The notes: generated from the letters alone by a model not told the origin. 64,000 nucleotides of DNA from Cytophagales bacterium (GCA_020402945.1 JADBYQ010000059.1:1-64000), one strand, 5' to 3'. Shown: positions 32,956 through 41,977, numbered from the stretch's first letter. A program made the numbers and translations.

Positions 32956-33459
32956 TTAATTTTTCTTTTGATATTGTACAAAATCAAACGCAAAAAGATG
33001 CCGGTTATCAGCATCATGATGTACGCGAGATACTTCCTGCCATTTAGATTTATCTACTGCAGGAAAATAAGTATCCCCCTCCAGTGTTGCAGCAATTTCG
33101 GTTAAATAGAGTCGATCGGCAAGCGGCATAGCAAGATGATAAATCTCTGCTCCACCGATGACAAACAATTCCTTCTCTCCGGCTTCATTTGCAATAGTCA
33201 TCGCTTTCTCCAATGAATCGGTCACAATACATTGAGGCGCCTGGAAGTTGATGTTTCTGCTAACTACAATATTTTTACGGTTTGGCAACGGCCTGAATTT
33301 TTCCGGGATTGACTCGTAGTTTTTGCGCCCCATCACCACATGATGTTGCTTGGTCGTATTCATAAAATACTTCATATCGTCAGGCAAATGCCAGGGCAAG
33401 TCGTTATTCTTGCCAATAACGCGATTTTGAGTAAGTGCTGCGATGAGGGAGACGATCAT
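32956..33459 (-). CDS. folA: Dihydrofolate reductase
   Basis: A 167-residue enzyme reducing dihydrofolate to tetrahydrofolate with NADPH. The start at 33459 gives the usual [20 protein letters not shown] opening. The active-site segment [16 protein letters not shown] holds the acidic residue (Asp), MGRKNYESI is the cofactor loop, and [20 protein letters not shown] is also diagnostic. Length and motifs are typical. The Fmt gene, which needs formyl-tetrahydrofolate, is encoded 25 bp upstream on the same strand, a sensible pairing. Confidence 0.96.
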   Translation of the reverse strand: MIVSLIAALTQNRVIGKNNDLPWHLPDDMKYFMNTTKQHHVVMGRKNYESIPEKFRPLPNRKNIVVSRNINFQAPQCIVTDSLEKAMTIANEAGEKELFVIGGAEIYHLAMPLADRLYLTEIAATLEGDTYFPAVDKSKWQEVSRVHHDADNRHLFAFDFVQYQKKN

Positions 33460-33484
33460 TAGGTCAATGGTCAATAAATAAACG

Positions 33485-34411
33485 TTACATTTTATTTCCT
33501 CTAAAAAAATCTGCTATAGTCATTCTCTTTTTCCCCTCAGGCTGCCATTCATGAATGGAGATCAGTCCATCATTTGTTCTCACACAAAGATATGTTTTGT
33601 TATCGGTACCAACTGCACCGATGGGCAATGCACCATTTGTATGGTTCAAGGCTTCCTCCGTCACGCGAAACAACTTATACGTCTTTCCTTGAAAGACTGT
33701 CCAGGCTCCGGGATAGGGACTTAACCCTCGAACAAAATTATGTATCTCGTTGCTTGGCTTATCCCAATTCACTTCACAAGTTTCTTTGAAAATCTTAGGT
33801 GCATGGCGTATCTCCACTCCTAGCGGTTGTGGCAAAGATGGATATTCGCCAGCTTCAATAGCGCGCACTGTTTTTAACACCAAGGCTGCACCCTTTTTCA
33901 TCAGGCGTTGATAGAGTGTTCCCACATTGTCATCATCAAGAATGGGTTCTGTCTCTTGAAAAATAATTCGACCGGTGTCAATATCATGCTGAAGAAAAAA
34001 AGTGGTCACACCAGTCTGTTTCTCTCCATTGATAATTGCCCAATTGATAGGCGCAGCTCCGCGATATTGCGGAAGTAAAGATCCATGCAAATTGAATGTG
34101 CCATAGCTAGGCATTGCCCAAACCACTTCTGGCAGCATCCGAAAGGCCACCACCACTTGAAGATTGGCGTTATAGCTTCTTAACTCTTCGATGAAATCTG
34201 GTGATTTTAGATTAGTGGGCTGCAAAACCGGAATGCCCAGTTTCTCTGCGCATTGCTTCACGGGTGAGGCTACCAGCTTCTGCCCACGTCCCTGCGGCTT
34301 ATCGGGGGCAGTAATCACGGCCACTACATTGAATTTGTTTTCCGCCAGTATCTCTAGGCTGGGTACAGCAAACTCAGGCGTACCCATAAAAATGATGCGA
34401 AGTGCTTTCAA
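33485..34411 (-). CDS. fmt: Methionyl-tRNA formyltransferase
   Basis: A 308-residue enzyme formylating initiator Met-tRNA with 10-formyl-tetrahydrofolate. The N-terminal Rossmann domain opens with [17 protein letters not shown]. The catalytic segment [20 protein letters not shown] carries the Asn-His pair, and [14 protein letters not shown] supplies the Asp. The C-terminal anticodon-side beta-barrel (about 205-308) includes [14 protein letters not shown]. All features are normal. The first gene of the leftward run that includes DHFR, it lies 130 bp from the divergent ExbD gene. Confidence 0.97.
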   Translation of the reverse strand: MKALRIIFMGTPEFAVPSLEILAENKFNVVAVITAPDKPQGRGQKLVASPVKQCAEKLGIPVLQPTNLKSPDFIEELRSYNANLQVVVAFRMLPEVVWAMPSYGTFNLHGSLLPQYRGAAPINWAIINGEKQTGVTTFFLQHDIDTGRIIFQETEPILDDDNVGTLYQRLMKKGAALVLKTVRAIEAGEYPSLPQPLGVEIRHAPKIFKETCEVNWDKPSNEIHNFVRGLSPYPGAWTVFQGKTYKLFRVTEEALNHTNGALPIGAVGTDNKTYLCVRTNDGLISIHEWQPEGKKRMTIADFFRGNKM

Positions 34412-34541
34412 CTCAATCTAATTTTTGACTACGCGAAGGAACGGATACCGCAGAAGATTTCAAAGATGAGGGGTCAATCTTTGAATATCTCAATTACCAT
34501 GCACTGATTTTTTATTGTGACTAAACGCATGTGAACGAATT

Positions 34542-35108
34542 ATGTTAGAAAACAAACAAATGAAAACAGTTCGTCTTTCGGCAGAAGTGAGCACAAGCTC
34601 AATGGCCGACATCGCTTTCCTTCTACTGACCTTTTTTTTAGTTACTACTGTAATTGATGAGCAACGAGGAATTCCTATGCTATTGCCACAATGGGTACCT
34701 GAGAAGCCTGTGCCACAGCACACAAGAAACATCTTTAACATCCAAATCAACTCATCCAACCAATATTTGATTGAAGGAGAACCAAAGGAAAATCTAGTTG
34801 GCATACGAGAACGAATCAAGAAATTCATTTTAAATAATAATGCCAGCCCCAAACTTTCAGAAAGCCCCACAAAGGCAATCGTATCTTTAAAGGCAGATCG
34901 CGGCACAACCTATGAAAGTTTCATAGCGGCCCTGGATGAAGTCCACGCAGCTTATCTTGAGATTTACGCCTCTCGCGCTAATATGAGCGTAAAAGAATTT
35001 AGAAATCTCGACCTAAAGTTTCCACAAAGGAAAGCATTGCACGACAAGGCGAAGGAAGGAATACCTATGAATGTATCAATTGCAGAACCATCGAAGGTCG
35101 AAAACTGA
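34542..35108 (+). CDS. ExbD-family biopolymer transport protein
   Basis: A 188-residue inner-membrane protein with one N-terminal helix in STSSMADIAFLLLTFFLVTT, which contains the proton-carrying Asp of ExbD. A periplasmic domain follows (about 45-188). It is longer than classical ExbD (about 140) and has the KADRGTTYESFIAALDEV segment usual for Bacteroidetes versions. ExbB and TonB genes, usually adjacent, are absent, so it is an orphan copy. The start is 34542 or the ATG at 34560; the sequence does not decide. A strong terminator follows. Confidence 0.88.
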   Translation: MLENKQMKTVRLSAEVSTSSMADIAFLLLTFFLVTTVIDEQRGIPMLLPQWVPEKPVPQHTRNIFNIQINSSNQYLIEGEPKENLVGIRERIKKFILNNNASPKLSESPTKAIVSLKADRGTTYESFIAALDEVHAAYLEIYASRANMSVKEFRNLDLKFPQRKALHDKAKEGIPMNVSIAEPSKVEN

Positions 35109-35116
35109 CAAACAAA

Positions 35117-35148
35117 AAAAGGCTGCCTCGTAGGAGACAGCCTTTTTT
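35117..35148 (+). terminator. Rho-independent terminator after the ExbD gene
   Basis: AAAGGCTG pairs with CAGCCTTT around an inner CTC/GAG pair, followed by six T. It lies just past the ExbD stop, and the mirrored A-run makes it usable for the convergent ssb gene too. Confidence 0.9.
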
Positions 35149-35167
35149 GAGTGGACAACAGACAGAA

Positions 35168-35506
35168 CTAATTCTGCTTTCCACCCATAAGCACCAGGTC
35201 ACTCACGTTGATTTCAGTGATGTAGCGCTTTTCGCCTTTATCGGTTTCGTAGTTGCGATGTACCAGCTTGCCTTCCACACATACCTCTGATCCCTTTTTC
35301 AAATACTTACCCGCCACGTCTGCCAGTTGCCCCCAGATCACAATGTTGTGCCACTGTGTGTCTTCCACCTTTTCTCCTTTTGCATTCTTGTACGAATCGG
35401 TCGTGGCCATGGTGAAGCTGGCCTTCTTTGACTTGTCGAAGTCTTTCACCTCCACATCCTTGCCTAACCGACCGATCAACTGCACACTGTTTCTTAAGCT
35501 TTTCAT
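35168..35506 (-). CDS. ssb: Short single-stranded DNA-binding protein
   Basis: A 112-residue SSB consisting of the OB-fold only: KSLRNSVQLIGRLGKDVEVK, TDSYKNAKGEKVEDTQWHNI and GSEVCVEGKLVHRNY are all family matches. The start at 35506 is set by the SSB N-terminus; the open frame continues upstream without meaning. It lacks the Gly/Gln-rich linker and the acidic DDDIPF-like tip by which SSB recruits repair proteins, ending instead in LVLMGGKQN. It is therefore likely a secondary SSB. It is divergent from a zinc-ribbon gene, with phased palindromes between them (35631-35666). Confidence 0.92.
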   Translation of the reverse strand: MKSLRNSVQLIGRLGKDVEVKDFDKSKKASFTMATTDSYKNAKGEKVEDTQWHNIVIWGQLADVAGKYLKKGSEVCVEGKLVHRNYETDKGEKRYITEINVSDLVLMGGKQN

Positions 35507-35630
35507 AATTGTAAAATTTAAATGGTTAAAAATTGTTTTTTGTTTTTGTCCCCGACTGAGTTGTTCAGCGATTGACGATGCAAAGGTGTGGGGAGGCCAA
35601 AAAAATAGTCGTTTGTTATCCAATTACTTT

Positions 35631-35666
35631 CGTTTATATTCGTTTATAAACGTTTATAAACGGATA
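35631..35666. promoter_or_regulatory. Phased 10-bp repeats forming overlapping palindromes
   Basis: CGTTTATATT, CGTTTATAAA, CGTTTATAAA and CGGATATAGA start at 35631, 35641, 35651 and 35661, a period of exactly 10 bp. The middle units create two overlapping perfect 12-bp palindromes CGTTTATAAACG (35641-35652 and 35651-35662). The array lies 27-62 bp upstream of the zinc-ribbon gene and 125 bp upstream of ssb. One helical turn per unit suggests cooperative binding of a regulator on one face of the DNA. Confidence 0.7.
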
Positions 35667-35692
35667 TAGAAACAGCCAAAAACCGATTATTT

Positions 35693-36061
35693 ATGCCCAA
35701 AACGCAAGAAAAAGCCTGCTTAGAGTGTGGCGAAAAAATAAAAGGCCGTGCAGACAAAAAATTCTGTTCGGACCAGTGCAGGGTAGCTTTTAACAACAAA
35801 TTGAATCGCGATGAGTCGAATTATATGACCAATGTGGTGAACCTGTTGAGGAAAAATCGGAGGATCTTAATGGAACTGAACACAACGGGAAAAACGCGTG
35901 TGAGCAAAGAGTCATTGGCCAAGAAAGGATTTGATTTTAACTATCATACCAGCCAATACAAAACCAAGGAAAACGCGATTTACTATTATTGTTTTGAACA
36001 AGGCTACTTGCCCGTGGAAAACAATTGGTACCTGTTGGTCGTGAAAAAAGAAACCATGTGA
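35693..36061 (+). CDS. Zinc-ribbon protein of unknown function next to ssb
   Basis: A 122-residue basic protein. Residues 9-33 hold a zinc-ribbon with CLEC and FCSDQCRVAFNN, of the kind seen in DUF2116-like and CGNR-type DNA-binding proteins. The rest (about 45-122) is predicted helix then strand: VVNLLRKNRRILMEL, then VSKESLAKKGFDFNYHTSQY, then YYYCFEQGYLPVENNWYLLV, which could be a small winged-helix-like domain. The gene starts 27 bp after the array of phased palindromes and may bind it. I recognise the protein only as a conserved Bacteroidetes hypothetical. Confidence 0.65.
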   Translation: MPKTQEKACLECGEKIKGRADKKFCSDQCRVAFNNKLNRDESNYMTNVVNLLRKNRRILMELNTTGKTRVSKESLAKKGFDFNYHTSQYKTKENAIYYYCFEQGYLPVENNWYLLVVKKETM

Positions 36062-36122
36062 TTATTTTGTTACGATTTTTAAATGGCGATAGCAACAACG
36101 AACAAACAACTACATTTATCCT

Positions 36123-36869
36123 ATGTGGAATCTACAAGGTAAAAAGGCATTAGTGACAGGCGGCACCAAAGGCATAGGCCTGGCCATTGTAAAAGAGTTT
36201 TTATCACTGGGTGCCGAAGTACTGGTGGTCGCGCGCGATACAAAGAATATTCAAGGCAAAGTAAAACACTCGGCCAATCTATTCACGATGGAGGGAGATG
36301 TCACCCATCCAGCATTTCGCATCGCGTTACTACAAAAGGTGAAAGAGAACTGGGGCAAATTAGATCTGTTGGTCAACAATGTCGGCACGAACGTGCGCAA
36401 AAAATTTGTTGACTATACGGAAGAAGAATATAAGCAGCTCTTCGAGACAAACCTTTTCAGCCTTACTGAAATCACGCGCCTGAGCTATCCTTTTCTTAAA
36501 GCCGCAGGCAATGCGAGTGTGGTTAATTTAGCTTCAGTCGCAGGTTCTTTTGATGTTCAAACCGGGCCGCCCTATGGTATGACCAAGGCTGCCATCATTC
36601 AGTTCTCAAAACATCTGGCTGCGGAGTGGGCCAAAGACGGAATTCGGGTAAACACCGTTTCGCCCTGGTATATTCAAACACCCCTCACTGAATCGGTATT
36701 GTCTCAACCCGATCGACTTGAAAAGATTCTTGCGCGAACACCCCTGAACCGTGTAGGTCAGCCCGAAGAAGTGGCTAGCTTGGTGGCCTACTTATCTATG
36801 GATATGGCAAGTTATATTACCGGACAGAATATTATGGTAGATGGCGGCATGAGTGTAAAAGGATTGTAA
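36123..36869 (+). CDS. SDR-family oxidoreductase (tropinone reductase-like)
   Basis: A 248-residue classical short-chain dehydrogenase. The cofactor motif is [16 protein letters not shown] (about 11-26), with NNVGTN near 89. Catalytic Ser is in NLASVAG and YxxxK in [16 protein letters not shown]. The closing [13 protein letters not shown] is the standard C-terminal motif. Basic residues after strand 2 (VARDTKN) point to NADPH. The match to tropinone-reductase-like SDRs is by general similarity and does not identify the substrate. It stands 33 bp before the serine hydrolase gene on the same strand. Confidence 0.92.
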   Translation: MWNLQGKKALVTGGTKGIGLAIVKEFLSLGAEVLVVARDTKNIQGKVKHSANLFTMEGDVTHPAFRIALLQKVKENWGKLDLLVNNVGTNVRKKFVDYTEEEYKQLFETNLFSLTEITRLSYPFLKAAGNASVVNLASVAGSFDVQTGPPYGMTKAAIIQFSKHLAAEWAKDGIRVNTVSPWYIQTPLTESVLSQPDRLEKILARTPLNRVGQPEEVASLVAYLSMDMASYITGQNIMVDGGMSVKGL

Positions 36870-36902
36870 AATTTTTTATTGTAGAATAAAATAGCTCGAA
36901 AG

Positions 36903-38168
36903 ATGAAAAAACTACTGGTATTCTTGCTCGCAATGGCCGCCATTGGCGCTCACGCTCAGACCATCAAAAATCTTGCACCCGGCAAACCAGAAGAAGCCGG
37001 CTTCTCTGCCGATCGTTTGGCTCGAATTGATCAATTGATCAATGATTATACGTCAAAAAAGTGGATTCCTGGAGCGGTGGTGCTCATTGCACGAAATGGC
37101 AAGATCGTCCAATATAAAGCCTACGGTTATAGCGATTTCGAAAAACAAACACCGTTGAAAAAAGACGACATATTTCGAATGGCATCGCAGACAAAAGCAA
37201 TTACCAGTCTGGCGGTGATGATGCTTTTTGAAGAAGGAAAATTTTCGCTGGACGATCCCATCTCTCGTTACATTCCCGAGTTTAAAAACCCAAAATTGCT
37301 GGGCACGGTGAATTGGTCGGATACCACTTACTCCACTAGTCCAGCTAAAAATGAAATTACAATCAGGCATCTTCTCAGCCACACATCCGGTATCGACTAT
37401 GCCGACATTGGCAGTCAGGAATTCAAAGCCATCTACGCAAAGTCAAAAGTACCCAGCGGCATTGGCACCAACAATATTGTTCTGGCAGACAAAATAAAAA
37501 TACTGGGAACTCTCCCACTCAAACATAACCCGGGTGAACAATTCACCTATGGACTGAATACCGATGTGCTTGGCTATTTGGTAGAAGTGGTCTCAGGTCA
37601 GTCACTTGATCAATTTTTCAAAACCAGAATATTTCAACCCCTTGGGATGAATGACACCTACTTTTACCTGCCTGAACAAAAATACAGTCGATTGGTAGGT
37701 CTTCATCAGACAAGTGGCGGTACTCCGAAAAAAATGTTGCCACCGACCGGTAAAGGAATCAACCCTGACTATCCCGCGACCAAAGGAACATACTTCTCAG
37801 GTGGTGCAGGATTGAGCGGCCCTGTTGAGGACTATGCGAAACTCCTTCAACTGTTTTTAAACAAAGGCGAATACAACGGTGTTCGACTGCTTAGTCGCAA
37901 GACCGTAGAACTAATGCTCACCAATCAATGCCAACCACCTATTACCAACCAGTTTGGTTTGGGTTTTGGATTGGAGACGGAAAAAAATGATTATCAATCT
38001 GTTTTTAGTATTGGTTCATTTTCATGGGGTGGTGCATTCAATACACAATACTGGGCCGATCCAAAAGAAAAATTGATCGGGCTAATTTACACAAACATGT
38101 ATGCATCACCGAACTATCAGGTCGGTGATAAATTTAAAGTGCTTACCTACCAGGCGATCGCAGATTGA
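36903..38168 (+). CDS. Serine hydrolase of the beta-lactamase (class C/PBP) family
   Basis: A 421-residue exported enzyme with signal peptide (LLVFLLAMAAIGAHAQ). The nucleophile Ser and general-base Lys lie in FRMASQTKAITSLAVMM (SxxK at about residue 97), and the Tyr of the YxN motif in FTYGLNTDVLGYLVEV (about 218). The third HxG-type motif is not clear; FSWGGAFNT near residue 375 may fill the role. The family covers beta-lactamase, D-aminopeptidase and esterases (EstB-like); an esterase or peptidoglycan-related role is at least as likely as resistance. Length is normal. Confidence 0.9.
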   Translation: MKKLLVFLLAMAAIGAHAQTIKNLAPGKPEEAGFSADRLARIDQLINDYTSKKWIPGAVVLIARNGKIVQYKAYGYSDFEKQTPLKKDDIFRMASQTKAITSLAVMMLFEEGKFSLDDPISRYIPEFKNPKLLGTVNWSDTTYSTSPAKNEITIRHLLSHTSGIDYADIGSQEFKAIYAKSKVPSGIGTNNIVLADKIKILGTLPLKHNPGEQFTYGLNTDVLGYLVEVVSGQSLDQFFKTRIFQPLGMNDTYFYLPEQKYSRLVGLHQTSGGTPKKMLPPTGKGINPDYPATKGTYFSGGAGLSGPVEDYAKLLQLFLNKGEYNGVRLLSRKTVELMLTNQCQPPITNQFGLGFGLETEKNDYQSVFSIGSFSWGGAFNTQYWADPKEKLIGLIYTNMYASPNYQVGDKFKVLTYQAIAD

Positions 38169-38201
38169 TTATAATGCACTGCACTAACTACGAACATCCG
38201 C

Positions 38202-38585
38202 CTACTCTTGAACAGAAATCTTTTTGTGATAGCCGTTGGCGAGTTTGTTGAATGGCAGCGTCACACACAGAAACCCTTCTTCTACCGTAGCAGAGATATT
38301 GGCAACATCAATAAAATAAGGAATGGCTTTGTGATAGATCACTTTTGGTATTTCGATGTTTGTTCCGTTTGATAAGAATTCCTGCTTATAATAGATACTC
38401 AGGAAATTATTTATCACTTCCACCTGAAGTGTCGACTCTGCCACACCTGGCACCTTACACTTTATCTCTCGATGGTCTTCGTGTTGTTCTAAATCAACAA
38501 TAGGCTGGCTTACTCCACCACCTATCGTATTGGTTATATCAATAGAATGTAATAACTCGGTCGGAATCAGTCTACTCTTTTTCAT
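38202..38585 (-). CDS. Hsp20/alpha-crystallin-like small protein
   Basis: A 127-residue protein with an Hsp20-like beta-sandwich: PIVDLEQHEDHREIKCKVPG, then STLQVEVINNFLSIYYKQ and a late strand ISATVEEGFLCVTLPF. The start is ATG at 38585; an in-frame TTG ten codons upstream is less likely. The classical A-x-x-x-x-G-V-L motif of small heat-shock proteins appears as VEEGFLCVTLP. It is shorter at the ends than ordinary Hsp20, so oligomerisation may differ. It is a single-gene unit between a convergent hydrolase gene and a divergent transporter gene. Confidence 0.75.
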   Translation of the reverse strand: MKKSRLIPTELLHSIDITNTIGGGVSQPIVDLEQHEDHREIKCKVPGVAESTLQVEVINNFLSIYYKQEFLSNGTNIEIPKVIYHKAIPYFIDVANISATVEEGFLCVTLPFNKLANGYHKKISVQE

Positions 38586-38836
38586 TTTCACTATTTTGTC
38601 TTGCTCTACCAACAATCAACATACCATCGAAAGTTCCAAGACAAAAGGACAGCAACTATGAAAACACTACACTAGACTGAGCCTATTCGTCCTAAATTTA
38701 ATAAATACAAATACTCTTACATGAAATTTTGGCAGCCAGGTTGCAACAAGCGTGTTTTTTAAAGAAGCCAGTTTGCAACAACCCAACTTTTATTAAAAAT
38801 AAATTTGCCGCGAAAAAATATACGCTACATTTGAAT

Positions 38837-39490
38837 GTGAGTGATTTAGAGACAACCGGGTTACAAGAAAAAAGCTATTTTAAAATCGCCTTTGGGCTTG
38901 CCGTTTTTACCATTCTTTACAATCTCACTGAAGGATTGATTGCCACTTGGTTTGGCTATCAAGACGAAACGTTAGCACTTTTTGGTTTTGGGGTCGATAG
39001 TTTTATTGAAATGATCTCCGGTCTTGGCATTGCCGTAATGGTCACCAGAATACAAAAAAATGCAGCTAGTCAACGAAGCGAGTTTGAGAAAAAAGCATTG
39101 AGAATTACCGGTGCTTCTTTCTACTTATTGGTAGCAGGCCTCATTGTTTCATCGGCTCTGACGCTTTACGTGAAAAAGATACCTATAACCACTTTCTGGG
39201 GAGTTGTCATTTCTATTGTTTCAATTTTAGTAATGCTATTCTTACTTCGTAGCAAACTTCGACTCGGCAAGCTTTTACACTCCGATGCAATTCTGGCGGA
39301 CGCAAGCTGCACCAAGGTTTGTATTTACATGTCTTGTGTTTTACTGATATCAAGTGGGATCTATGAACTGACAGGATTTGCCTATGCCGATGCAATAGGT
39401 ACGCTGGGCCTGGCCTGGTTTTCTTTTCAAGAAGGTAAAGAGTGCTTTGAAAAAGCTACTTCCGAAAAATATTGTAGCTGCGAACACTAA
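38837..39490 (+). CDS. CDF-like cation transporter, membrane part only
   Basis: About 218 residues with six hydrophobic helices in the layout of cation diffusion facilitators. Conserved Asp appears in ALFGFGVDSFIEMISG (helix 2) and in SDAILADASCTKVCIY (helix 5). The cytoplasmic C-terminal domain of normal CDF proteins is missing; instead the protein ends in EKYCSCEH, a Cys/His cluster that could bind metal. No ATG opens the frame: GTG 38837 or TTG 38831 are the best starts, so the N-terminus is uncertain. Its 3' end overlaps the convergent ABC permease gene by 4 bp. Substrate metal unknown. Confidence 0.75.
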   Translation: MSDLETTGLQEKSYFKIAFGLAVFTILYNLTEGLIATWFGYQDETLALFGFGVDSFIEMISGLGIAVMVTRIQKNAASQRSEFEKKALRITGASFYLLVAGLIVSSALTLYVKKIPITTFWGVVISIVSILVMLFLLRSKLRLGKLLHSDAILADASCTKVCIYMSCVLLISSGIYELTGFAYADAIGTLGLAWFSFQEGKECFEKATSEKYCSCEH

Positions 39491-40305
39491 ATGTCCGACT
39501 TCTTCAACTTCAAATAACTGAAGTAGTTGAAGAGAACAGTCCAACCAAGCGCAATAGCCACGGCTGTAATGCTCACATAATCTTGTATCTCTTGAAATGC
39601 ATACCGTGCAAAAGGTAGCGGTACCAAATTAGTGATAGACTCCAATGGGAAAAACTGCTTCAACCATCCGATGCTTGGATTCAGGCCTTCTCGGAACAGA
39701 TTGACTTTGATAATCGCTTCAATCATGTGTGATAGCATCAATAATACAATCGTAAGTCCTGAGCGCTGTACAAAAATTCCGAGCATCAATGCGTAAGACA
39801 AAAAAGCAAAGATTTCAATGAAGTAGGCAAGTAAAAACTCAGTGCCTACCAGCATGTCTGACCAAATCAATTCAGGCGTATAAATCAAGCCGGTAACCAT
39901 CACGATCAACAACAGCATGCCCACACTCATCACACTTAGCAAAAGGTTGGTCAACACTTTTGATAACACGAACTCGAAACGACTCATGCCGTCAATAATA
40001 TTTTGCCGAAGCGTACGATATTGGTATTCGTTTGTGACAGAAATTACAACCATTATCGACAACACCAGTTTGAATAATCCGCTGAACCAAATCAGGTTTT
40101 GCCAGATATCTGGAAAGTGATACAATGGGATGCGGTTTACATTCAGAGAAGAGCCAAAGTCTTCAAACTTGCTGGCGATCCATTTCAAGATCTCCATCCC
40201 GCTGGCGGTTGAAAACCCTAGGGTTATGAAATACAATCCGCAAATGATCCAGAACGTGCGGTAGCTAGTCATTTTCTTAAGGTCGATTTTCAGTAAGTGA
40301 AGCAT
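39487..40305 (-). CDS. ABC-2 type transporter permease
   Basis: A 272-residue integral membrane protein with six predicted helices (FWIICGLYFITLGFSTASGM; LSIMVVISVTNEYQYRTLRQ; LLSVMSVGMLLLIVMVTGLI; LLAYFIEIFAFLSYALMLGI; and two near the C-terminus). NEYQYRTLRQNIIDGMSR is typical of ABC-2 permeases encoded in Bacteroidetes with a CcmA-like ATPase. It lies 36 bp after the ATPase gene, so the pair forms one exporter. The export substrate is unknown; such pairs often handle lipids, antibiotics or Na+ (NatAB). Confidence 0.88.
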   Translation of the reverse strand: MLHLLKIDLKKMTSYRTFWIICGLYFITLGFSTASGMEILKWIASKFEDFGSSLNVNRIPLYHFPDIWQNLIWFSGLFKLVLSIMVVISVTNEYQYRTLRQNIIDGMSRFEFVLSKVLTNLLLSVMSVGMLLLIVMVTGLIYTPELIWSDMLVGTEFLLAYFIEIFAFLSYALMLGIFVQRSGLTIVLLMLSHMIEAIIKVNLFREGLNPSIGWLKQFFPLESITNLVPLPFARYAFQEIQDYVSITAVAIALGWTVLFNYFSYLKLKKSDI

Positions 40306-40341
40306 GGTAAAATTTTAGATGTACGAATTAAGATTTACGAA

Positions 40342-41256
40342 CTAATGTGCCTCGGCCAGTATTTCTAAAAACTGCCTCTCCAACGTTTTCTTCTTAGTGA
40401 CCAAGTGAGAAGAAATAATCCCCTTTTCAAACAAAAACTTATTCAAATCCTGGCTATGAAAACCGTCTTTCATCATTACTTGAAAAATGCCATTCTCTTT
40501 TTTTATAGTTGCACTGCCAACAAATTGCTGTAACAATACAGAGAGATCATCCTGGTAGGCCTGCCCGTTCGCTAGGTGAGCCATTACCTCTACCGTCTCT
40601 TCGCCCTTGCCCACTTCATCTACAGGCCCGCTGTGCATGAGCTTGCCTCTACGCAATACGGCAAAGTGAGTACATACTTTTTGAACTTCATCTAGTAAGT
40701 GGCTTGCCAAAATAATGGTTTTGCCATCGGCTGCAATTCTCTTCACGATTTCCCGTATCTCTGCAATCCCCATGGGGTCGAGGCCGTTTGTTGGCTCATC
40801 TAAAATTAAAATAATCGGATCGCTCACCAAAGCCGAAGCAATTGCCAATCGTTGCTTCATCCCCAGTGAATACGTTCTGTATTTATCATCCTTTCGTGCA
40901 CTTAATTCAACAATATCCAGTACTTTGGCAATGTTGGCAGGATTAGCACCCTTGATCATCGCATTTAACTCGAGGTTCTTTTGTCCGCTCAGGTAGGGAT
41001 AAAAAATAGGATGCTCCAACACAGCTCCAATTTTTTTGCGTGTTAGGTGGGTGGAAGGCTCTCCAAACCAGGAGAAACTACCGGACGTAGGATTCGTTAC
41101 GCCCATCAACATACCCAGTGTGGTTGTTTTACCACTTCCATTGGGGCCGAGCATGCCAAACACTTGACCTCTTTTCACTTCCAGGTCAAGTTGGTTGACC
41201 GCGCAAAGCTTCCCAAAATTCTTGGTTAGCTTTTGAATAGATAAGACAGTTTCCAA
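40342..41256 (-). CDS. ABC transporter ATP-binding protein
   Basis: A 304-residue ATPase partner of the ABC-2 permease encoded downstream. Walker A is MLGPNGSGKTTTLGMLMGV (about 34-52), signature is TYSLGMKQRLAIASALVSDP, and Walker B is IILILDEPTNGLDPMGI. A C-terminal regulatory extension (about 220-304) is typical of CcmA/NatA-like ATPases. It is encoded 3 bp before the DUF4252 gene on the same strand, so the DUF4252 gene may be its operon partner too. Likely an exporter of drug, lipid or ion, not an importer, because no binding protein is present. Confidence 0.94.
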   Translation of the reverse strand: METVLSIQKLTKNFGKLCAVNQLDLEVKRGQVFGMLGPNGSGKTTTLGMLMGVTNPTSGSFSWFGEPSTHLTRKKIGAVLEHPIFYPYLSGQKNLELNAMIKGANPANIAKVLDIVELSARKDDKYRTYSLGMKQRLAIASALVSDPIILILDEPTNGLDPMGIAEIREIVKRIAADGKTIILASHLLDEVQKVCTHFAVLRRGKLMHSGPVDEVGKGEETVEVMAHLANGQAYQDDLSVLLQQFVGSATIKKENGIFQVMMKDGFHSQDLNKFLFEKGIISSHLVTKKKTLERQFLEILAEAH

Positions 41257-41259
41257 AGG

Positions 41260-41817
41260 TTAGTTGTTTTTAGTTTCTTCTTTTTCTTCATCTTCTTTAC
41301 GCCCCTTCTGCTTCTTATCTTTATCGCCACTAGCAAAGTCTTTAATTTTCTTTCCAATATCAGTGCTTCCATCAATTGTATTGAATAAGGCGCTCACTTT
41401 ATTGATGGCTACTTTGCCGAGCACATCCAATACATAGAGGCTTGCAGAATCACTCGCTAAAATGACCGTGCCCTTCACGTTGCCATTTACTTCTCTCACA
41501 AATACATCAAAATTCCTTCCTTCCAATCTTCCCGACATCACTTCTTCATAAGACTCCCTCCGGTAGCTCTTTTTCAACGCTGCATAACCTGCATCCTGAA
41601 ATTTTTCTTTGGTTTTATTAATCATCACAAAACGCATCTTCTCAATATCCTTGATTAACTCATCAAAATCTTTGTCATCTTTTTGGTTAAGCATTTTCAA
41701 GGTGTTCTTATAAAAATACAAGGACATGCCCTCGTATTTTTTGTCGAGCTCCACAGTTGTCTTTGTTTGGGCCACTAGCTCGAACGAAACAAACAGAAGT
41801 AAAAAAAGAGTTTTCAT
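41260..41817 (-). CDS. DUF4252 family protein (copy 2)
   Basis: A 185-residue exported protein with signal peptide (KTLFLLLFVSFELVAQ). The body matches DUF4252: MNKKYEGMS-like opening, then SYEEVMSGRLEGRNFDVFV and GTVILASDSASLYVLDVLGK. The tail after about residue 155 is extremely rich in Lys, Glu and Asp and probably disordered. It is a relative of the DUF4252 protein encoded 160 bp upstream, separated from it by a strong terminator. The function of the family is unknown; it travels with ECF sigma/anti-sigma genes, as here. Start at 41817 chosen for the signal peptide. Confidence 0.8.
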   Translation of the reverse strand: MKTLFLLLFVSFELVAQTKTTVELDKKYEGMSLYFYKNTLKMLNQKDDKDFDELIKDIEKMRFVMINKTKEKFQDAGYAALKKSYRRESYEEVMSGRLEGRNFDVFVREVNGNVKGTVILASDSASLYVLDVLGKVAINKVSALFNTIDGSTDIGKKIKDFASGDKDKKQKGRKEDEEKEETKNN

Positions 41818-41914
41818 TTTTATTCTTGGATCAATTTTGAAAGGCAATCTAAACAAATCAACAAATCAGCTGGTAACCGTAACGTGCTTTTGGAAAAGAA
41901 GATGCAATTTGGAC

Positions 41915-41962
41915 AAAAAAAATCACCCCTACTATTTACCTAATGCAACAGCAGGGGTGATC
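41915..41962 (-). terminator. Strong rho-independent terminator between the two DUF4252 genes
   Basis: On the minus strand GATCACCCCT pairs with AGGGGTGATT around a 20-odd-nt loop, followed by eight T. It lies right after the upstream DUF4252 gene (stop at 41978) and should end the sigma/anti-sigma/DUF4252 transcript. Confidence 0.88.
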
Positions 41963-41977
41963 TTTTGAAAAGGATAT

